Notes under the pieces: model-generated
Database searches by the model: none
Told to the model about the DNA's origin: nothing
Seen by the model: only the letters and a program-made list of their open reading frames with translations
Shown: positions 23,918 through 33,118 of the stretch, in pieces
How the letters are laid out: every line of letters starts with the position of its first letter
Position numbering within the stretch: the first letter of the stretch is position 1
Position numbers and translations under genes: made by a program
Source of the DNA: Bacillota bacterium
Lineage (GTDB): Bacteria; Bacillota; Bacilli; Alicyclobacillales; SLC66
Reading direction: 5' to 3'
Assembly (NCBI GenBank): GCA_021805735.1
Contig: JAJZEE010000009.1
Coordinates: 1-54,778, forward strand
DNA: 54,778 nt

Positions 23918-25213
23918 TTAGGATTCTTGGCCTTCCCCAGTGTCTGCGGCCCCTTTTCGCGGCCTGATACGGGCCTCTGTTCCCTGGTTGGTCGGTCTGT
24001 AAAACGTATCTTTGGCAAGTTCCTCAGGGAGATACGTCTGCTTCACGTAGTGACCTGGATAATCGTGCGGATACATGTACTGGCTCAACGCGTCCCCGTC
24101 CCTGGCAAAATGGCGATCGCGCAGCCACGATGGAACCTGCGCATGCGGAACCTTTCGCAGCGCCTCTTCGACGCGGGCGAGCGCCAGGACGACACTGTTC
24201 GATTTCGGCGCTTCGCACACAAAGATGATGGCCTGCGCGATAGGAATCCGCGCCTCCGGCAATCCCACCTGTTGCAGCGCCTGTAACGCAGCGACCGCCT
24301 GCAAGAGCGCCTGAGGGCTGGCCAGTCCGACATCTTCACTGGCATGAACGATCAGACGGCGCACCGCAACGGCCGGATCGACCCCCGCGTCGATCAGACG
24401 AGCGAACCAGTAAAGCGCAGCGTCGCTGTCACTGCCGCGCAGCGACTTTCCAAACGCGCTCAGCAAATCGTAAAACACCGACTCATCAAACTGTGCGCCC
24501 ACCCCTTGCAGCGCTTCCTGCACATCGTCTGCGCTGATCGTGCATACTGCGGAACCGGAAACGGCTCGAAAGCAGCTGACCTCAAGCGCCTGCAACGCTT
24601 TGCGCAGATCCCCACCGGATCCATGGACCAATAACTCCATAGCCTCCGGCTCCACGTTGATGGAGTAGCGACCAAGTCCACGCTCCTCATCGCCAAGCGC
24701 CCGCACAAGAGCGCTTTGCACATCTTTCGCAGAGAGTCGGCGCAGTTCAAAAATCTGCAGGCGGCTCAGCAGCGCGCGCGTCAGGCAAATGCGCGGATTT
24801 TCTGTAGTGCTGCCAATCAGATACACGACACCGCGTTCCACGACGGGGAGCAGGAGATCCTGCTGCGTCTTTGTGTAGCGATGAATTTCATCGATAAACA
24901 AAACCGTGTTGACGCCGTATAGACGTTTTTCCTGTTCCGCCGCCGCGAACACATCGCGAAGATCTTTGGCGCCGGACGCCACCGCAGACAGTTCCACAAA
25001 GCGGGCGCTGGCGATGTCCGCCAGCAACTTGGCGAGTGTCGTCTTGCCCGTGCCTGGAGGACCCCACATGACCAACGACATGAGCCGACCGGCATCATAG
25101 ACGCGACGCAGCATCCGGCCCGCGCCCACCAGGTGTTGCTGACCCACAAACTCACCCAGATCGCGCGGACGCATGCGTTCTGGCAAAGGCGCGTCAGGAC
25201 GGTTGGCCTCCAT
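23918..25213 (-). CDS. rarA: Replication-associated recombination protein RarA (MgsA)
   Basis: The protein has 431 residues and is a clamp-loader-like AAA+ ATPase acting at stalled replication forks. Walker A is MWGPPGTGKTTLAKLL near residue 50, Walker B is VLFIDEIHRYTKTQQD, sensor 1 is YLIGSTTENPR, and the C-terminal part has ALYWFARLIDAGVDPAVAVR and YMYPHDYPGHYVKQTYLP, both diagnostic of RarA/WRNIP1. The gene order rarA-cymR-iscS matches Bacillus. It is separated from threonine aldolase by six bases. Confidence 0.96.
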   Translation of the reverse strand: MEANRPDAPLPERMRPRDLGEFVGQQHLVGAGRMLRRVYDAGRLMSLVMWGPPGTGKTTLAKLLADIASARFVELSAVASGAKDLRDVFAAAEQEKRLYGVNTVLFIDEIHRYTKTQQDLLLPVVERGVVYLIGSTTENPRICLTRALLSRLQIFELRRLSAKDVQSALVRALGDEERGLGRYSINVEPEAMELLVHGSGGDLRKALQALEVSCFRAVSGSAVCTISADDVQEALQGVGAQFDESVFYDLLSAFGKSLRGSDSDAALYWFARLIDAGVDPAVAVRRLIVHASEDVGLASPQALLQAVAALQALQQVGLPEARIPIAQAIIFVCEAPKSNSVVLALARVEEALRKVPHAQVPSWLRDRHFARDGDALSQYMYPHDYPGHYVKQTYLPEELAKDTFYRPTNQGTEARIRPRKGAADTGEGQES

Positions 25214-25219
25214 GCTGCT

Positions 25220-26251
25220 TCACCTCGCCCGTGAACAGAATGCAGCTGCCGCCACCGTATCGTCAATGTCTTCCTCGCGAATGTCGAGATGAGTGACAAA
25301 GCGAACAGTGGAGCCGCCAAACTCGGTGGCCAGCACGCCACAGTCGGCGAGTGTCGCCACAAATTCCGACACGGACATGCCTACGCTGGAGACGTCAGCC
25401 ACGACGATGTTCGTTTCAACGGCGCTCACGTCGACAGCGATGCCCGCAACATTGGCCAGTCCTTCAGCGAGACGCCTTGCGCGTTCGTGATCTTCCGCCA
25501 GCCGCTCCACCATTTCCGTCAAGGCAATCAGTCCGGGAGCGGCGATAACACCCGCCTGACGCATCCCGCCGCCGAGCGCCTTGCGCCATTTGCGCGCTCG
25601 TGCGATCACATCGCGCGTTCCGACGAGCAGCGATCCAATCGGGGCGGCCAACCCTTTGGAGAGACATATCTGCACCGTATCGGCGCAAGTCGCGAAATCC
25701 CGCACCGGCACTCCGACGGCGACGGAGGCATTGAACAGTCGTGCCCCATCGAGGTGTACAGGCACGCCCACGCGCCTCGCCAGCGCATACGCGCTTTCCA
25801 TGTAGGCGAGCGGAAGGACCGCGCCGCCAGCGCGGTTGTGCGTGTTCTCCAGACAGATGAGCCCCGTTTCCGGGTAATGGATGTTGTTCCCCCGAATCGC
25901 CGCTTCGATATCGTCAATCGCCATCTGTCCCCGGACGCCGTGAAGCGGCCGTGTCTGGACGCCAGCCAGCGCGGCCATGGCCCCAACCTCGTAGTAGAAG
26001 ACGTGCGCATCCGCTTCCACGATGACTTCCTGACCGGGCCGCGTATGCGTCAAAACCGCTGTCTGATTGCCCTGCGTTCCGGATGTAACCAGCAGTCCCG
26101 CTTCCTTGCCAAGCATTTCTGCGGCCGTCTCCTCGAGAGCCCGGACCGTGGGGTCTTCCCCGTAGACATCATCGCCGACCTCTGCCTGCGCCATCGCCTG
26201 GCGCATGCGCTGAGTCGGTTTTGTCACCGTGTCGCTCCGCAAGTCAATCAT
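25220..26251 (-). CDS. ltaE: L-threonine aldolase (low-specificity type)
   Basis: The protein has 343 residues and is a PLP fold-type I enzyme splitting threonine or allo-threonine to glycine and acetaldehyde. It starts [20 protein letters not shown], contains [41 protein letters not shown] and the PLP lysine in [17 protein letters not shown]. The start overlaps the aspS stop by eight bases, so it is co-transcribed with hisS-aspS; this insertion between aspS and rarA differs from Bacillus, where tcdA lies there. Confidence 0.95.
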   Translation of the reverse strand: MIDLRSDTVTKPTQRMRQAMAQAEVGDDVYGEDPTVRALEETAAEMLGKEAGLLVTSGTQGNQTAVLTHTRPGQEVIVEADAHVFYYEVGAMAALAGVQTRPLHGVRGQMAIDDIEAAIRGNNIHYPETGLICLENTHNRAGGAVLPLAYMESAYALARRVGVPVHLDGARLFNASVAVGVPVRDFATCADTVQICLSKGLAAPIGSLLVGTRDVIARARKWRKALGGGMRQAGVIAAPGLIALTEMVERLAEDHERARRLAEGLANVAGIAVDVSAVETNIVVADVSSVGMSVSEFVATLADCGVLATEFGGSTVRFVTHLDIREEDIDDTVAAAAFCSRAR

Positions 26252-28049
26252 GGTGCACTGCCTCCTTCAAGGCGGCATTCGCGGCCGGGCGCGGCGCGAT
26301 ATGCAGCGTCTCCCACTGCGCAGGAGCCACAGTCGACGGCGCCCCGGTCAACAGATCGGAACCGCTCGCCGTCTTTGGAAATGCGATTACGTCGCGCAGT
26401 GAAGCCTGTCCTGTCATCACCATCACCATGCGGTCGATGCCAAACGCAATCCCCCCGTGCGGCGGTGTGCCATACTCAAACGCATCGAGCAAAAAACCAA
26501 ACTTCTGCTGCGCCTCTTCGCGCGACAGACCAAGACTGGCAAACATCCGCTCCTGAAGCGTTCGCTGGTAGATGCGCATCGAACCGCCGCCGATTTCAAA
26601 TCCGTTTAACACCATGTCGTACGCCTGCGCGCGCACGCTTGCGGGATCATTTTCCAAGCGACCGAGGTCTTCCTCCATCGGCATTGTAAATGGGTGGTGA
26701 ACAGCCACAAAACGCGCTTCCTCCTCGTCGTATTCGAGGAGCGGGAACTCTGTCACCCACGCAAACGCAAATTGCTCCGTGTCAATGAGATTCAGCAGTT
26801 TTCCGAAGTGTAGCCGGAGGGCTCCAAGCGCATCCGCCACGACCTTCTTGCCGCCTGCCACAAACAGGATGAGGTCGCCTGCCTGGGCGTTGCAAGCGCT
26901 CACGATCGCTTCCAACTGCTCGGCCGTAAAAAACTTGGCAATCGGCGATTTAAGCCCTTCCGGCTCGACGATCATCCAGGCCAACCCCTTCGCCCTGTAC
27001 CGGGCTGCGAAGGCGGCGAGATCATCGATCTCCTTGCGGCTGAACCGACCGCATCCGGGAGCGACCAGCGCCTTGACTTGCCCGCCTTTCGCGACCGCGG
27101 CGGCGAACACCTTGAACGAGGCGTCCGCCATGAGGGCGGACAGATCGACGAGTTCCATGCCGAACCGCAAGTCCGGTTTGTCTGACCCAAAGCGCTCCAT
27201 GGCGTCCTTGTAGGTCAGGCGCACAAAGGGTCGCGCAACCTGCAGTCCAAGAACGTCCGCGAACAATTCGACGACCATGTCCTCCATCAGATTTTGCAGT
27301 TCCGCCGCCGTGAGAAAGGATGTCTCGATATCCAACTGCGTGAATTCCGGCTGTCGGTCCGCCCGCAAGTCTTCATCCCGAAAGCAGCGCACAATTTGAA
27401 AATAACGATCAAATCCCGCCACCATGAGCAACTGTTTAAACAGTTGCGGCGATTGCGGCAAGGCGTAAAATTCACCCGGACGCACCCGTGACGGAACCAG
27501 ATAATCGCGGGCGCCTTCGGGAGTGCTCTTGGTCAACATGGGCGTCTCCACTTCCAGAAACCCCTGCCGATCGAGAAAGGAGCGAATCACCTGATAGACG
27601 CGATGACGTATTTGAAATGTCTGGAACATCGCCGGACGGCGCAAGTCGAGATACCGATAACGAAGTCTTACCGATTCATCCACCTCGGCGTCATCCTCCA
27701 CGGAAAACGGCGGCGTTTTGGACGTATTGAAGATATGCAGTTCGCGAACGGAAATCTCAATGGCGCCTGTCGCAATCTTCGAATTGACCGCCGCCGGATC
27801 GCGCTTCACGACTTGACCGGACACGCGAATCACGTACTCGCTGCGCAAGCGATCAGCGGCGATCAGCGCCTGTGAGTCCACATCGGAGCGAAACACCAAC
27901 TGCACGATGCCGCTGCGATCGCGCAAATCAACGAAGATGACGCCTCCCAAGTCTCTCCGGCGCTGCACCCATCCCGATAGAACCACTGTCTCGCCTGCTT
28001 GATCCAACCGCAGATCCCCTGCAAAATGTGTTCGATGCACGCTGTCCAC
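26244..28049 (-). CDS. aspS: Aspartyl-tRNA synthetase
   Basis: The protein has 601 residues, the long bacterial form with a GAD insertion. The N-terminal anticodon-binding OB domain ([20 protein letters not shown]) is followed by class II motifs [20 protein letters not shown] and [20 protein letters not shown]. Motif 3 is [19 protein letters not shown]. It lies downstream of hisS in the hisS T-box transcript. Whether it charges tRNA-Asp only or also tRNA-Asn cannot be judged here. Two hairpin-pseudoknot elements separate it from hisS. Confidence 0.97.
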   Translation of the reverse strand: MDSVHRTHFAGDLRLDQAGETVVLSGWVQRRRDLGGVIFVDLRDRSGIVQLVFRSDVDSQALIAADRLRSEYVIRVSGQVVKRDPAAVNSKIATGAIEISVRELHIFNTSKTPPFSVEDDAEVDESVRLRYRYLDLRRPAMFQTFQIRHRVYQVIRSFLDRQGFLEVETPMLTKSTPEGARDYLVPSRVRPGEFYALPQSPQLFKQLLMVAGFDRYFQIVRCFRDEDLRADRQPEFTQLDIETSFLTAAELQNLMEDMVVELFADVLGLQVARPFVRLTYKDAMERFGSDKPDLRFGMELVDLSALMADASFKVFAAAVAKGGQVKALVAPGCGRFSRKEIDDLAAFAARYRAKGLAWMIVEPEGLKSPIAKFFTAEQLEAIVSACNAQAGDLILFVAGGKKVVADALGALRLHFGKLLNLIDTEQFAFAWVTEFPLLEYDEEEARFVAVHHPFTMPMEEDLGRLENDPASVRAQAYDMVLNGFEIGGGSMRIYQRTLQERMFASLGLSREEAQQKFGFLLDAFEYGTPPHGGIAFGIDRMVMVMTGQASLRDVIAFPKTASGSDLLTGAPSTVAPAQWETLHIAPRPAANAALKEAVHHD

Positions 28050-28115
28050 TGCCCCTTCTTCGTCATCTGCCCGATCATTGCCACTAACCTGGAAGTACGG
28101 TCATCCCTGCCGATC

Positions 28116-28196
28116 GGATTCCTCTGCTGTGCCCCTGCTCAAACACGGCTGCGCCGAACTCGCGACGGGCACAGCAGAGGAATCCTCACGAGCGGG
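28116..28196. repeat. Hairpin-pseudoknot element, copy B
   Basis: A perfect 19-bp stem: GGATTCCTCTGCTGTGCCC (28116-28134) with 28167-28185. The loop reads CTGCTCAAACA, a CGGC/GCCG mini-hairpin, then AACTCGC. Loop CTCGC (28159-28163) can pair with GCGGG (28192-28196). It lies between hisS and aspS, 21 bases before copy C. Confidence 0.85.
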
Positions 28197-28217
28197 CCTT
28201 ACAGCCCTGCTATGCCT

Positions 28218-28310
28218 GGACGGATCATGCATTGTACTGCCGCTCAAACAGGTGCGGCCTAAAGGCCGCAAAACTCGCCGCAGTACAATGCATGATCCGT
28301 CCAAGCGAGT
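28218..28310. repeat. Hairpin-pseudoknot element, copy C
   Basis: A perfect 23-bp stem between 28218-28240 and 28280-28302. The loop has GCTCAAACA, an internal 7-bp hairpin TGCGGCC/GGCCGCA (28253-28270) and ACTCGC (28273-28278), which is complementary to GCGAGT (28305-28310) after the stem. The stem is nearly identical to that of copy D, 25 kb away. Confidence 0.88.
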
Positions 28311-28351
28311 CATTTCTGCTGAAGGCGGCGCGACTTGCGAGGGCGTGGGAG

Positions 28352-29626
28352 TTATCCCTGCCGGCCGGTGTGATCTGCGATGGTTGCGACAACAGCGACT
28401 TCGTTGACACTCGTCTGTTCCTTGGTCGCCATGTTGCGAATCGCCACAGTTCCGCTCTTCACCTCGTCGTCGCCGATCAGCAGCGCAAAAGTTGCCCCCA
28501 CACGATCGGCGGTTTTCAACTGCGCCTTTAGTCCATGCCCGGAATAGTCCGCGTCCGCGCTGATTCCAGCCTGTCTGAGCGCATGCAGGACGCGCACCGA
28601 CGCCTCGCGGGCTGCTTCTCCCAGCGCAATCACATAAGCGTCAGGATGATTCTGCGACGCACTCTTCAGTCCGTGGGCGGCCCGCGCCAGCAGCAGTCGC
28701 TCGATGCCCCCGGCAAAACCGATACCCGGCAGATCCGGCCCGCCCAACATGCGAATCAGGCCGTTGTACCGCCCGCCGCCAAGAATCGTGCTTTGCGCGC
28801 CGATGCTGCTTTCCACAAACTCAAAGGCCGTTTGCGTGTAATAGTCAAGCCCGCGAACCATCGTTTTAACCACTTGATAGGGAATCGCCATAGCGTCCAA
28901 ATACATTTTCACCGCTGCAAAATGGCTGGCGCAACTGTCGCAGAGCGAATCTGTGATTGTCGGCGCCGAAAGCACCGTCGGATTGTTGCCATCCTTCTTG
29001 CAGTCCAAAATGCGCAGGGGGTTTTTTTCAAAGCGTTCCTGACAGTCCGTACACAGGTCCTGCCGTACAGGCTCCAGGTGTTCCAACAACCTGACCTTGT
29101 GATCAGCGCGGCACACCGGACATCCTACCGAGTTTAGTTCCAGCCCAAAGGACTCAATGCCCATGGTTCTAAGCAGTCGGTCCGCCACTTCAATCACTTC
29201 GGCGTCGCTGCGCGGGTCGTCGGTTCCGATCACTTCGACGCCGTAATGATAAAACTGCCTGTAACGGCCCGCCTGCGGCGTTTCATAACGAAACATCGGT
29301 CCATTGTAATACAGTTTGGCGGGCAGCGGCCCACCGTACAGTCTGTTTTCCACGAACGCCCTCGCCACGCCCGCGGTGCCTTCGGGGCGCAGAGTCACCG
29401 AACGTCCGCCGCGATCCGTGAACGTGTACATTTCCCGTGTAACGATATCCGTCGTGTCGCCCACGCCACGCTCAAAAATCTCCGTATGTTCAAATATGGG
29501 GGTCCGAATCTCCCGGTATTGGTACGATTCGAATAATTGCTGCGCCGTTTTCTCGACAAATTGCCATTCGAGCGCGTCGTCCGGCAGAATGTCCGCCGTG
29601 CCCCGTGGCTTCGCATACTCAGCCAT
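28352..29626 (-). CDS. hisS: Histidyl-tRNA synthetase
   Basis: The protein has 424 residues from the ATG at 29626, preceded by GGGGGTC. It begins MAEYAKPRGTADILPDDALE and has class II motifs LRPEGTAGVARAFVENRLY and the histidine-specific LDYYTQTAFEFV and GGGRYNGLIRMLGG. The C-terminal anticodon-binding domain follows (AYVIALGEAAREASVRVLHA). It is the first gene after the T-box leader, and aspS, ltaE and probably rarA follow on the same strand. Confidence 0.97.
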   Translation of the reverse strand: MAEYAKPRGTADILPDDALEWQFVEKTAQQLFESYQYREIRTPIFEHTEIFERGVGDTTDIVTREMYTFTDRGGRSVTLRPEGTAGVARAFVENRLYGGPLPAKLYYNGPMFRYETPQAGRYRQFYHYGVEVIGTDDPRSDAEVIEVADRLLRTMGIESFGLELNSVGCPVCRADHKVRLLEHLEPVRQDLCTDCQERFEKNPLRILDCKKDGNNPTVLSAPTITDSLCDSCASHFAAVKMYLDAMAIPYQVVKTMVRGLDYYTQTAFEFVESSIGAQSTILGGGRYNGLIRMLGGPDLPGIGFAGGIERLLLARAAHGLKSASQNHPDAYVIALGEAAREASVRVLHALRQAGISADADYSGHGLKAQLKTADRVGATFALLIGDDEVKSGTVAIRNMATKEQTSVNEVAVVATIADHTGRQG

Positions 29627-29652
29627 ACAACCAGACCCCCTTTTTTTCGCAC

Positions 29653-29936
29653 AAAAAAACACCTTTCGCCCCAAGGGACGAACGATGCGTTCACCGTCCG
29701 TGGTGCCACCCTGCTTCACTCGCCGCAAACGCCGCAAAGGCGCGCGAACCATGCTCTCACTGAAATTGATAACGGGATGTTCCGCCCGGTCTCTACTTTG
29801 TATAGGACATCTCCCAGGACGTCTTTCCCACGGTTCCTATCGGGCGGCTCACAGCCATTGACCGCCATTCTCTGAGATAAGGGGCGAAAAGCCTCCGAGG
29901 TACTCTTCCTGATCATCGACACGCTATCTGATTTGT
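29653..29936 (-). promoter_or_regulatory. T-box riboswitch leader of hisS-aspS
   Basis: On the minus strand the T-box AGGGTGGCACCACGG lies around 29700-29714. An intrinsic terminator follows with stem TTCGTCC/GGGCGAA (29682-29665) and a T-run (29659-29653). This is the expected leader for a hisS-aspS operon. Which specifier codon is read (His or Asp) was not determined. Confidence 0.92.
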
Positions 29937-29941
29937 CAGCA

Positions 29942-29971
29942 ATTATACCAGATGTCACACGCAGTGTCCAA
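29942..29971 (-). promoter_or_regulatory. Promoter of the hisS T-box transcript
   Basis: TTGGAC (29971-29966) and a perfect TATAAT (29947-29942) are spaced by 18 bases on the minus strand, directly upstream of the leader. Confidence 0.75.
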
Positions 29972-30289
29972 CAGCGTCCGCCACTCCGCCACTCATCTCA
30001 GCAGAATGTCACGTTCCATCCACCTGAGTGATTTGCTCGACACCCGGAGCGTGCACGACACGCCGTACTGGTTGCCCGCATTCCTGCGCAAAGTGAAAAC
30101 AATCTGGTGTGTGGTCGAATTCCGGCTCCGGGAGCATGCGCAGAACATCCATCAAACTCGCTCTCCAGATGATCCTACTCCTCCCTGCGTTCCGGATTTT
30201 CCGCCTCCCACGTTGCACGAAACACCTGAATCTGTTGATAGCCAACAAAAACCGGCCTGTGTGCCGATTGTGGTTGGTCTATCGGTTTG
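29972..30289. other. Intergenic boundary between the conserved block and the accessory island
   Basis: Nothing is firmly supported here. A minus-strand frame ending at 30009 contains MDVLRMLPEPEFDHTPDCFH and could be a decayed gene, but has only a weak ribosome site. The stretch marks the change from GC-rich core genes to accessory DNA. Confidence 0.35.
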
Positions 30290-30565
30290 CTAGGGTCGTT
30301 TAAGCGCGTCGTCATGGTGATCGATGTTGCGCAGAAGGATGGCGTCCGGGACGGAGAACTCAAACGTGATCCGGATGTCCATATTGACAGAACACTCGAA
30401 CAGGCCATCCGTTCCCTGAATGTGTTTCATGCGAAGCGACGGATGTGGAGGCGGATAGCGCAGGAGCGCATCGAGTGTTTTCTCCACCTGATCCAGTATG
30501 TTCGGATTCTCCTTTGCCAGACGGTGCAGCTTCTTATCGAACTTCCTTTTGCGCTGGATGTTCAC
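30290..30565 (-). CDS. RelE/ParE-superfamily toxin
   Basis: The protein has 91 residues from a GTG at 30565, which has AAGGAG ten bases upstream and overlaps the end of the antitoxin gene. It begins VNIQRKRKFDKKLHRLAKEN, has HPSLRMKHIQGTDGLFECSV, and ends ITFEFSVPDAILLRNIDHHD. This is the RelE/YafQ pattern (basic helices, then a strand ending in ILLRNIxxHD). Such toxins cleave mRNA on the ribosome. The antitoxin-first order and the overlap of 32 bases support a type II toxin-antitoxin module. Confidence 0.82.
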   Translation of the reverse strand: MNIQRKRKFDKKLHRLAKENPNILDQVEKTLDALLRYPPPHPSLRMKHIQGTDGLFECSVNMDIRITFEFSVPDAILLRNIDHHDDALKRP

Positions 30566-30821
30566 TCGATGGGGTCTCCTTGTCGATCTCATCCAGGCTT
30601 CGCCGAATGTCGCGCATGACATCGTGGATGTTATCAAAGGGGGCGCTGACCACCGTGTCCTCGTCCGCCTCGCGCTCCTCCGCCTGCCACCGCTCCGTCC
30701 AGTACCACGCTTGGTCGCCGTGTTCCACAATGGCCTTCACGGCCACATACGCCGTCTCCAATTCCACCGGATCCTCAATCCGCTCAATCAGCCTATACAG
30801 TTCTTCTTTCGTGACCGCCAT
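30534..30821 (-). CDS. Putative antitoxin of the RelE-like toxin
   Basis: The protein has 95 residues from the ATG at 30821 with ATGGAGGTG upstream. It is acidic and helical: MAVTKEELYRLIERIEDPVE, AIVEHGDQAWYWTERWQAEE, then FDNIHDVMRDIRRSLDEIDK. No ribbon-helix-helix or HTH domain is obvious, so the antitoxin family is not recognised; the call comes from size, acidity and position directly before the toxin. Confidence 0.65.
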   Translation of the reverse strand: MAVTKEELYRLIERIEDPVELETAYVAVKAIVEHGDQAWYWTERWQAEEREADEDTVVSAPFDNIHDVMRDIRRSLDEIDKETPSSEHPAQKEVR

Positions 30822-30977
30822 GGCAGACACCTCCATAATCTCATTATAGCGCATGAATCTCATAGCGCTTCAATACTCGCAAGGCCATGTTGGGTCTAAT
30901 CCAATGCTGCAGGAGCACGCCATAGGAGCCATTTCGATACGTCCGACACGTGTTCCGCTGGTACGAAAAGGCGGGCA

Positions 30978-31049
30978 TTCGGTTGTAAAGTTAACTTGAC
31001 AACCGAATATATACGTTGTATTCTCGGTGTAAAGTAAGCTTTACACCGA
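30978..31049 (+). promoter_or_regulatory. Promoter flanked by two palindromic operators
   Basis: TTGACA (30996-31001) and TATTCT (31019-31024) are 17 bases apart. Operator 1 (30978-31007) has arms TTCGGTTGT/ACAACCGAA around an AAGTTAACTT centre and covers the -35. Operator 2 (31024-31049) has perfect 11-bp arms TCGGTGTAAAG/CTTTACACCGA and begins at the end of the -10. A dimeric repressor binding both would block transcription; the HTH protein encoded downstream is the obvious candidate. Confidence 0.75.
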
Positions 31050-31064
31050 ATGGAGTGGTTTATC

Positions 31065-31445
31065 ATGAAACGCGAGGCAACGCGATACACTATTCAAGTT
31101 TTCAGCTTAATGGCAACGTATTCAGTATTGTTTCTGCTGTCCATGTGGTTATTGAAGAAAATTCCACCGAATGGATGGCGGATTCCTGTTGCGGTGTTAC
31201 CTGTAATTCCACTATTGTTTGTCGTTTGGTCCGTAATCCACTTCATTCGTACGATGGATGAATTGCAAAAGTCCATTCATCAAGAAGCATTGACATTCTC
31301 GTCGCTGGTGACAGCCGTAGTTACAATGACCTATGGTTTTTTAGAGAATGCTGGACTTCCGCAAATTTCTGTATTGTATGTGCCAGTCCTCATGTGCTGT
31401 CTCTGGGGAATCGGCGCTGGAATTGCGAGTCGTAAATATCGATGA
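31065..31445 (+). CDS. Four-helix membrane protein paired with an HTH regulator
   Basis: The protein has 126 residues. The ATG at 31065 (GGAGTGG upstream) is preferred over 31050. It has about four membrane segments: VFSLMATYSVLFLLSMWLL, WRIPVAVLPVIPLLFVVWSV, FSSLVTAVVTMTYGFLENA, and ISVLYVPVLMCCLWGIGAGI. A conserved RTMDELQKSIHQEALTFS loop lies between the second and third. The pattern occurs in Bacillota and other bacteria directly before a short XRE regulator, with overlapping stop and start as here. The function is unknown. Confidence 0.8.
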   Translation: MKREATRYTIQVFSLMATYSVLFLLSMWLLKKIPPNGWRIPVAVLPVIPLLFVVWSVIHFIRTMDELQKSIHQEALTFSSLVTAVVTMTYGFLENAGLPQISVLYVPVLMCCLWGIGAGIASRKYR

Positions 31446-31639
31446 AGAATATCATTCGCGGCTTGCGACAAGAACGTTCATGGTCACAACAAGAATTGGC
31501 GGAGGCACTCGGGGTTTCCCGACAAACTGTTCATGCACTGGAGACAGGCAAGTACGACCCAAGCTTGCCGCTGGCATTTCGGATTTCTAATGTCTTTGGT
31601 AAACGAATCGAAGATATTTTCTTCCCTGACAGTATGTGA
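31442..31639 (+). CDS. Short XRE-family (Cro/CI-type) regulator
   Basis: The protein has 65 residues, essentially only the HTH domain: KNIIRGLRQERSWSQQELAE, ALGVSRQTVHALETGKYDPS, then LPLAFRISNVFGKRIEDIFF. The ATG overlaps the stop of the membrane-protein gene by four bases, so translation is coupled. It likely represses the operon through the two palindromes upstream, perhaps under control of the membrane protein (inference). Confidence 0.9.
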   Translation: MKNIIRGLRQERSWSQQELAEALGVSRQTVHALETGKYDPSLPLAFRISNVFGKRIEDIFFPDSM

Positions 31640-31714
31640 TTACACTTGGTGTAGGTGATGAGGTTATGGGTCTTTCGGGCAGCATAGTCCATTAAGCACG
31701 CAAACATAAAACAA

Positions 31715-31744
31715 TTGACAAAGGGAACGCATGTTCTGTAATAT
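31715..31744 (+). promoter_or_regulatory. Promoter upstream of the 337-residue protein gene
   Basis: TTGACA (31715-31720) and TAATAT (31739-31744) are 18 bases apart, about 55 bases before the ribosome site of the next gene. Confidence 0.6.
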
Positions 31745-31800
31745 GGGATTTGTTAGAGTGTCGCACCTGGTGTACCTACTGTATAAAGGGAGGCGTAAAC

Positions 31801-32814
31801 GTGTCGAAGCATTGGAACCTTGGTGGCGACTTAAAGGATTTTGATTTAGGTAAAAGTGATGCCACCAAAGGGGTATGGCTTGACTCTGACGCACTATGTT
31901 TTCAGGGTGAACATTGCTTTCCGGTTTTGCTTCGCGAAGCATTATTCATGAATAGTTTTCGTCTTGAGGCGGAAGTCGCTTGCACGCCTGGTAGTTTCGT
32001 TGGGCTTGTCTTCGGAGCTGTCGATGAATCGAATTTCGAGTTGATTTATGTTTCGGCAGATAATGAATGGGATTTGCCAAACCTTCAGTGCGACCCAGTT
32101 ATGAATGGGTCCAGCACGTGGCAGATTTATCACGGTCCACGTTATCAAGCCTTAGTGCGCGTACCTTCTGAACAATGGGTCAAGCTCTCTTTGAAGGTGC
32201 ACCCAGACAGTGTTTCTATCTACGTTGGAGAGGCATCCAAACCAAACCTTGTTATCCCGAACTTAAAGCACGGACGAGCAGTGAGTGGCAAAATCGGCGT
32301 ATGGGGCAGTTCCCCGAGTTACGTGCGAAATCTTACCGTTGAAAAAATCCAAACCGAACTCATCAACGAAGAGGCAGCGGAATCCAAACCGCAAGAGGGA
32401 ACGGTCGTAACAGAGTGGATGGTGTCGAAACTACCTGAACATAACTGGATTAAAGCACACGTTGAAGAAAATGGAACACTGAATTTGAATCGGCTTTATA
32501 CATCTGAGCGAGGTGCCGTTGTTCAGGCTAAGTGTTCGTTTAATATTTCTGAAGAGAAAGAAACATTGCTCAGCTTTGGTTTCAGTGACCATCTGCGTTT
32601 ATGGGTGAATGAAAAAGAAGTATATCAAGGTGAGTGGAAATGGCATTCACCTGGAAAAACGACGGATGGGCGAATCCGTTCAGATCATGCTAACGTGTCA
32701 ATTCGTTGGCAGGCTGGGTTGAACACCATACGGGCGGAAGTGACAAGCGAAGAGGAAATGTATGGATGGGGTCTTAGTGTAATAGTAGGTCTTAATGACA
32801 TTTTCTACATATAA
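31801..32814 (+). CDS. Soluble protein with jelly-roll (concanavalin-like) domain, unknown role
   Basis: The protein has 337 residues from a GTG at 31801, preceded by GGGAGGCG. There is no signal peptide. The first 190 residues look like a LamG/DUF1080-type beta-sandwich: SFRLEAEVACTPGSFVGLVF, FELIYVSADNEWDLPNLQCD, WQIYHGPRYQALVRVPSEQW and SGKIGVWGSSPSYVRNLTVE. A second beta-rich domain follows (EHNWIKAHVEENGTLNLNRL and FSDHLRLWVNEKEVYQGEWK), similar to carbohydrate-binding or PA14-like modules. It may be a cytosolic sugar-recognising protein; no catalytic motif was recognised. Codon use is AT-rich, unlike the core genes. Confidence 0.6.
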   Translation: MSKHWNLGGDLKDFDLGKSDATKGVWLDSDALCFQGEHCFPVLLREALFMNSFRLEAEVACTPGSFVGLVFGAVDESNFELIYVSADNEWDLPNLQCDPVMNGSSTWQIYHGPRYQALVRVPSEQWVKLSLKVHPDSVSIYVGEASKPNLVIPNLKHGRAVSGKIGVWGSSPSYVRNLTVEKIQTELINEEAAESKPQEGTVVTEWMVSKLPEHNWIKAHVEENGTLNLNRLYTSERGAVVQAKCSFNISEEKETLLSFGFSDHLRLWVNEKEVYQGEWKWHSPGKTTDGRIRSDHANVSIRWQAGLNTIRAEVTSEEEMYGWGLSVIVGLNDIFYI

Positions 32815-33118
32815 ATATGTTTTTTGCTTATTGAACTATACGAACGAACAGTTTAGAGACAGATGGGCTTCTGGATGCTTCTAAGGATTCGTGCGGACAA
32901 ACTGGCATCCACAGACGCGGAATGTCGATTTGGATGCCATGGAGGTTTACCAGAAAGGCGTCCGATGAGTTGCCATGAAACTGTCTTATCCTGCGCCTAC
33001 TATAAAGGGTCTGAAGAAGCAATTGCATTTTGTATGAATATTCACTTCCGAGGCACTTGGTTGTGTCGCACAGGGCAGAATTATAGAATACTCGAGACTA
33101 AAAGGGGACTCACTGAGT
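32815..33118. other. 304-base gap, no supported gene
   Basis: Short frames occur on both strands, for example a minus-strand one at 33028-32828 that ends in LEASRSPSVSKLFVRIVQ, but none has a ribosome site or a recognisable family. It may hold decayed coding sequence. Confidence 0.35.

Noticed and set aside
25289-26689. 466-codon plus-strand frame across threonine aldolase and aspS
   Set aside because: Antisense shadow of two clear genes in GC-rich DNA; residues are arginine/histidine-rich nonsense.
28116-28310. Integron attC sites as explanation for the hairpin elements
   Set aside because: The order is stem arm, loop, AACTCGC, stem arm, GCGAGTT, a pseudoknot layout; attC sites have nested R and L arms and a GTT core at the end of one hairpin.
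32828-33028. Transposase fragment on the minus strand
   Set aside because: The residues do not match a transposase family well enough to name.
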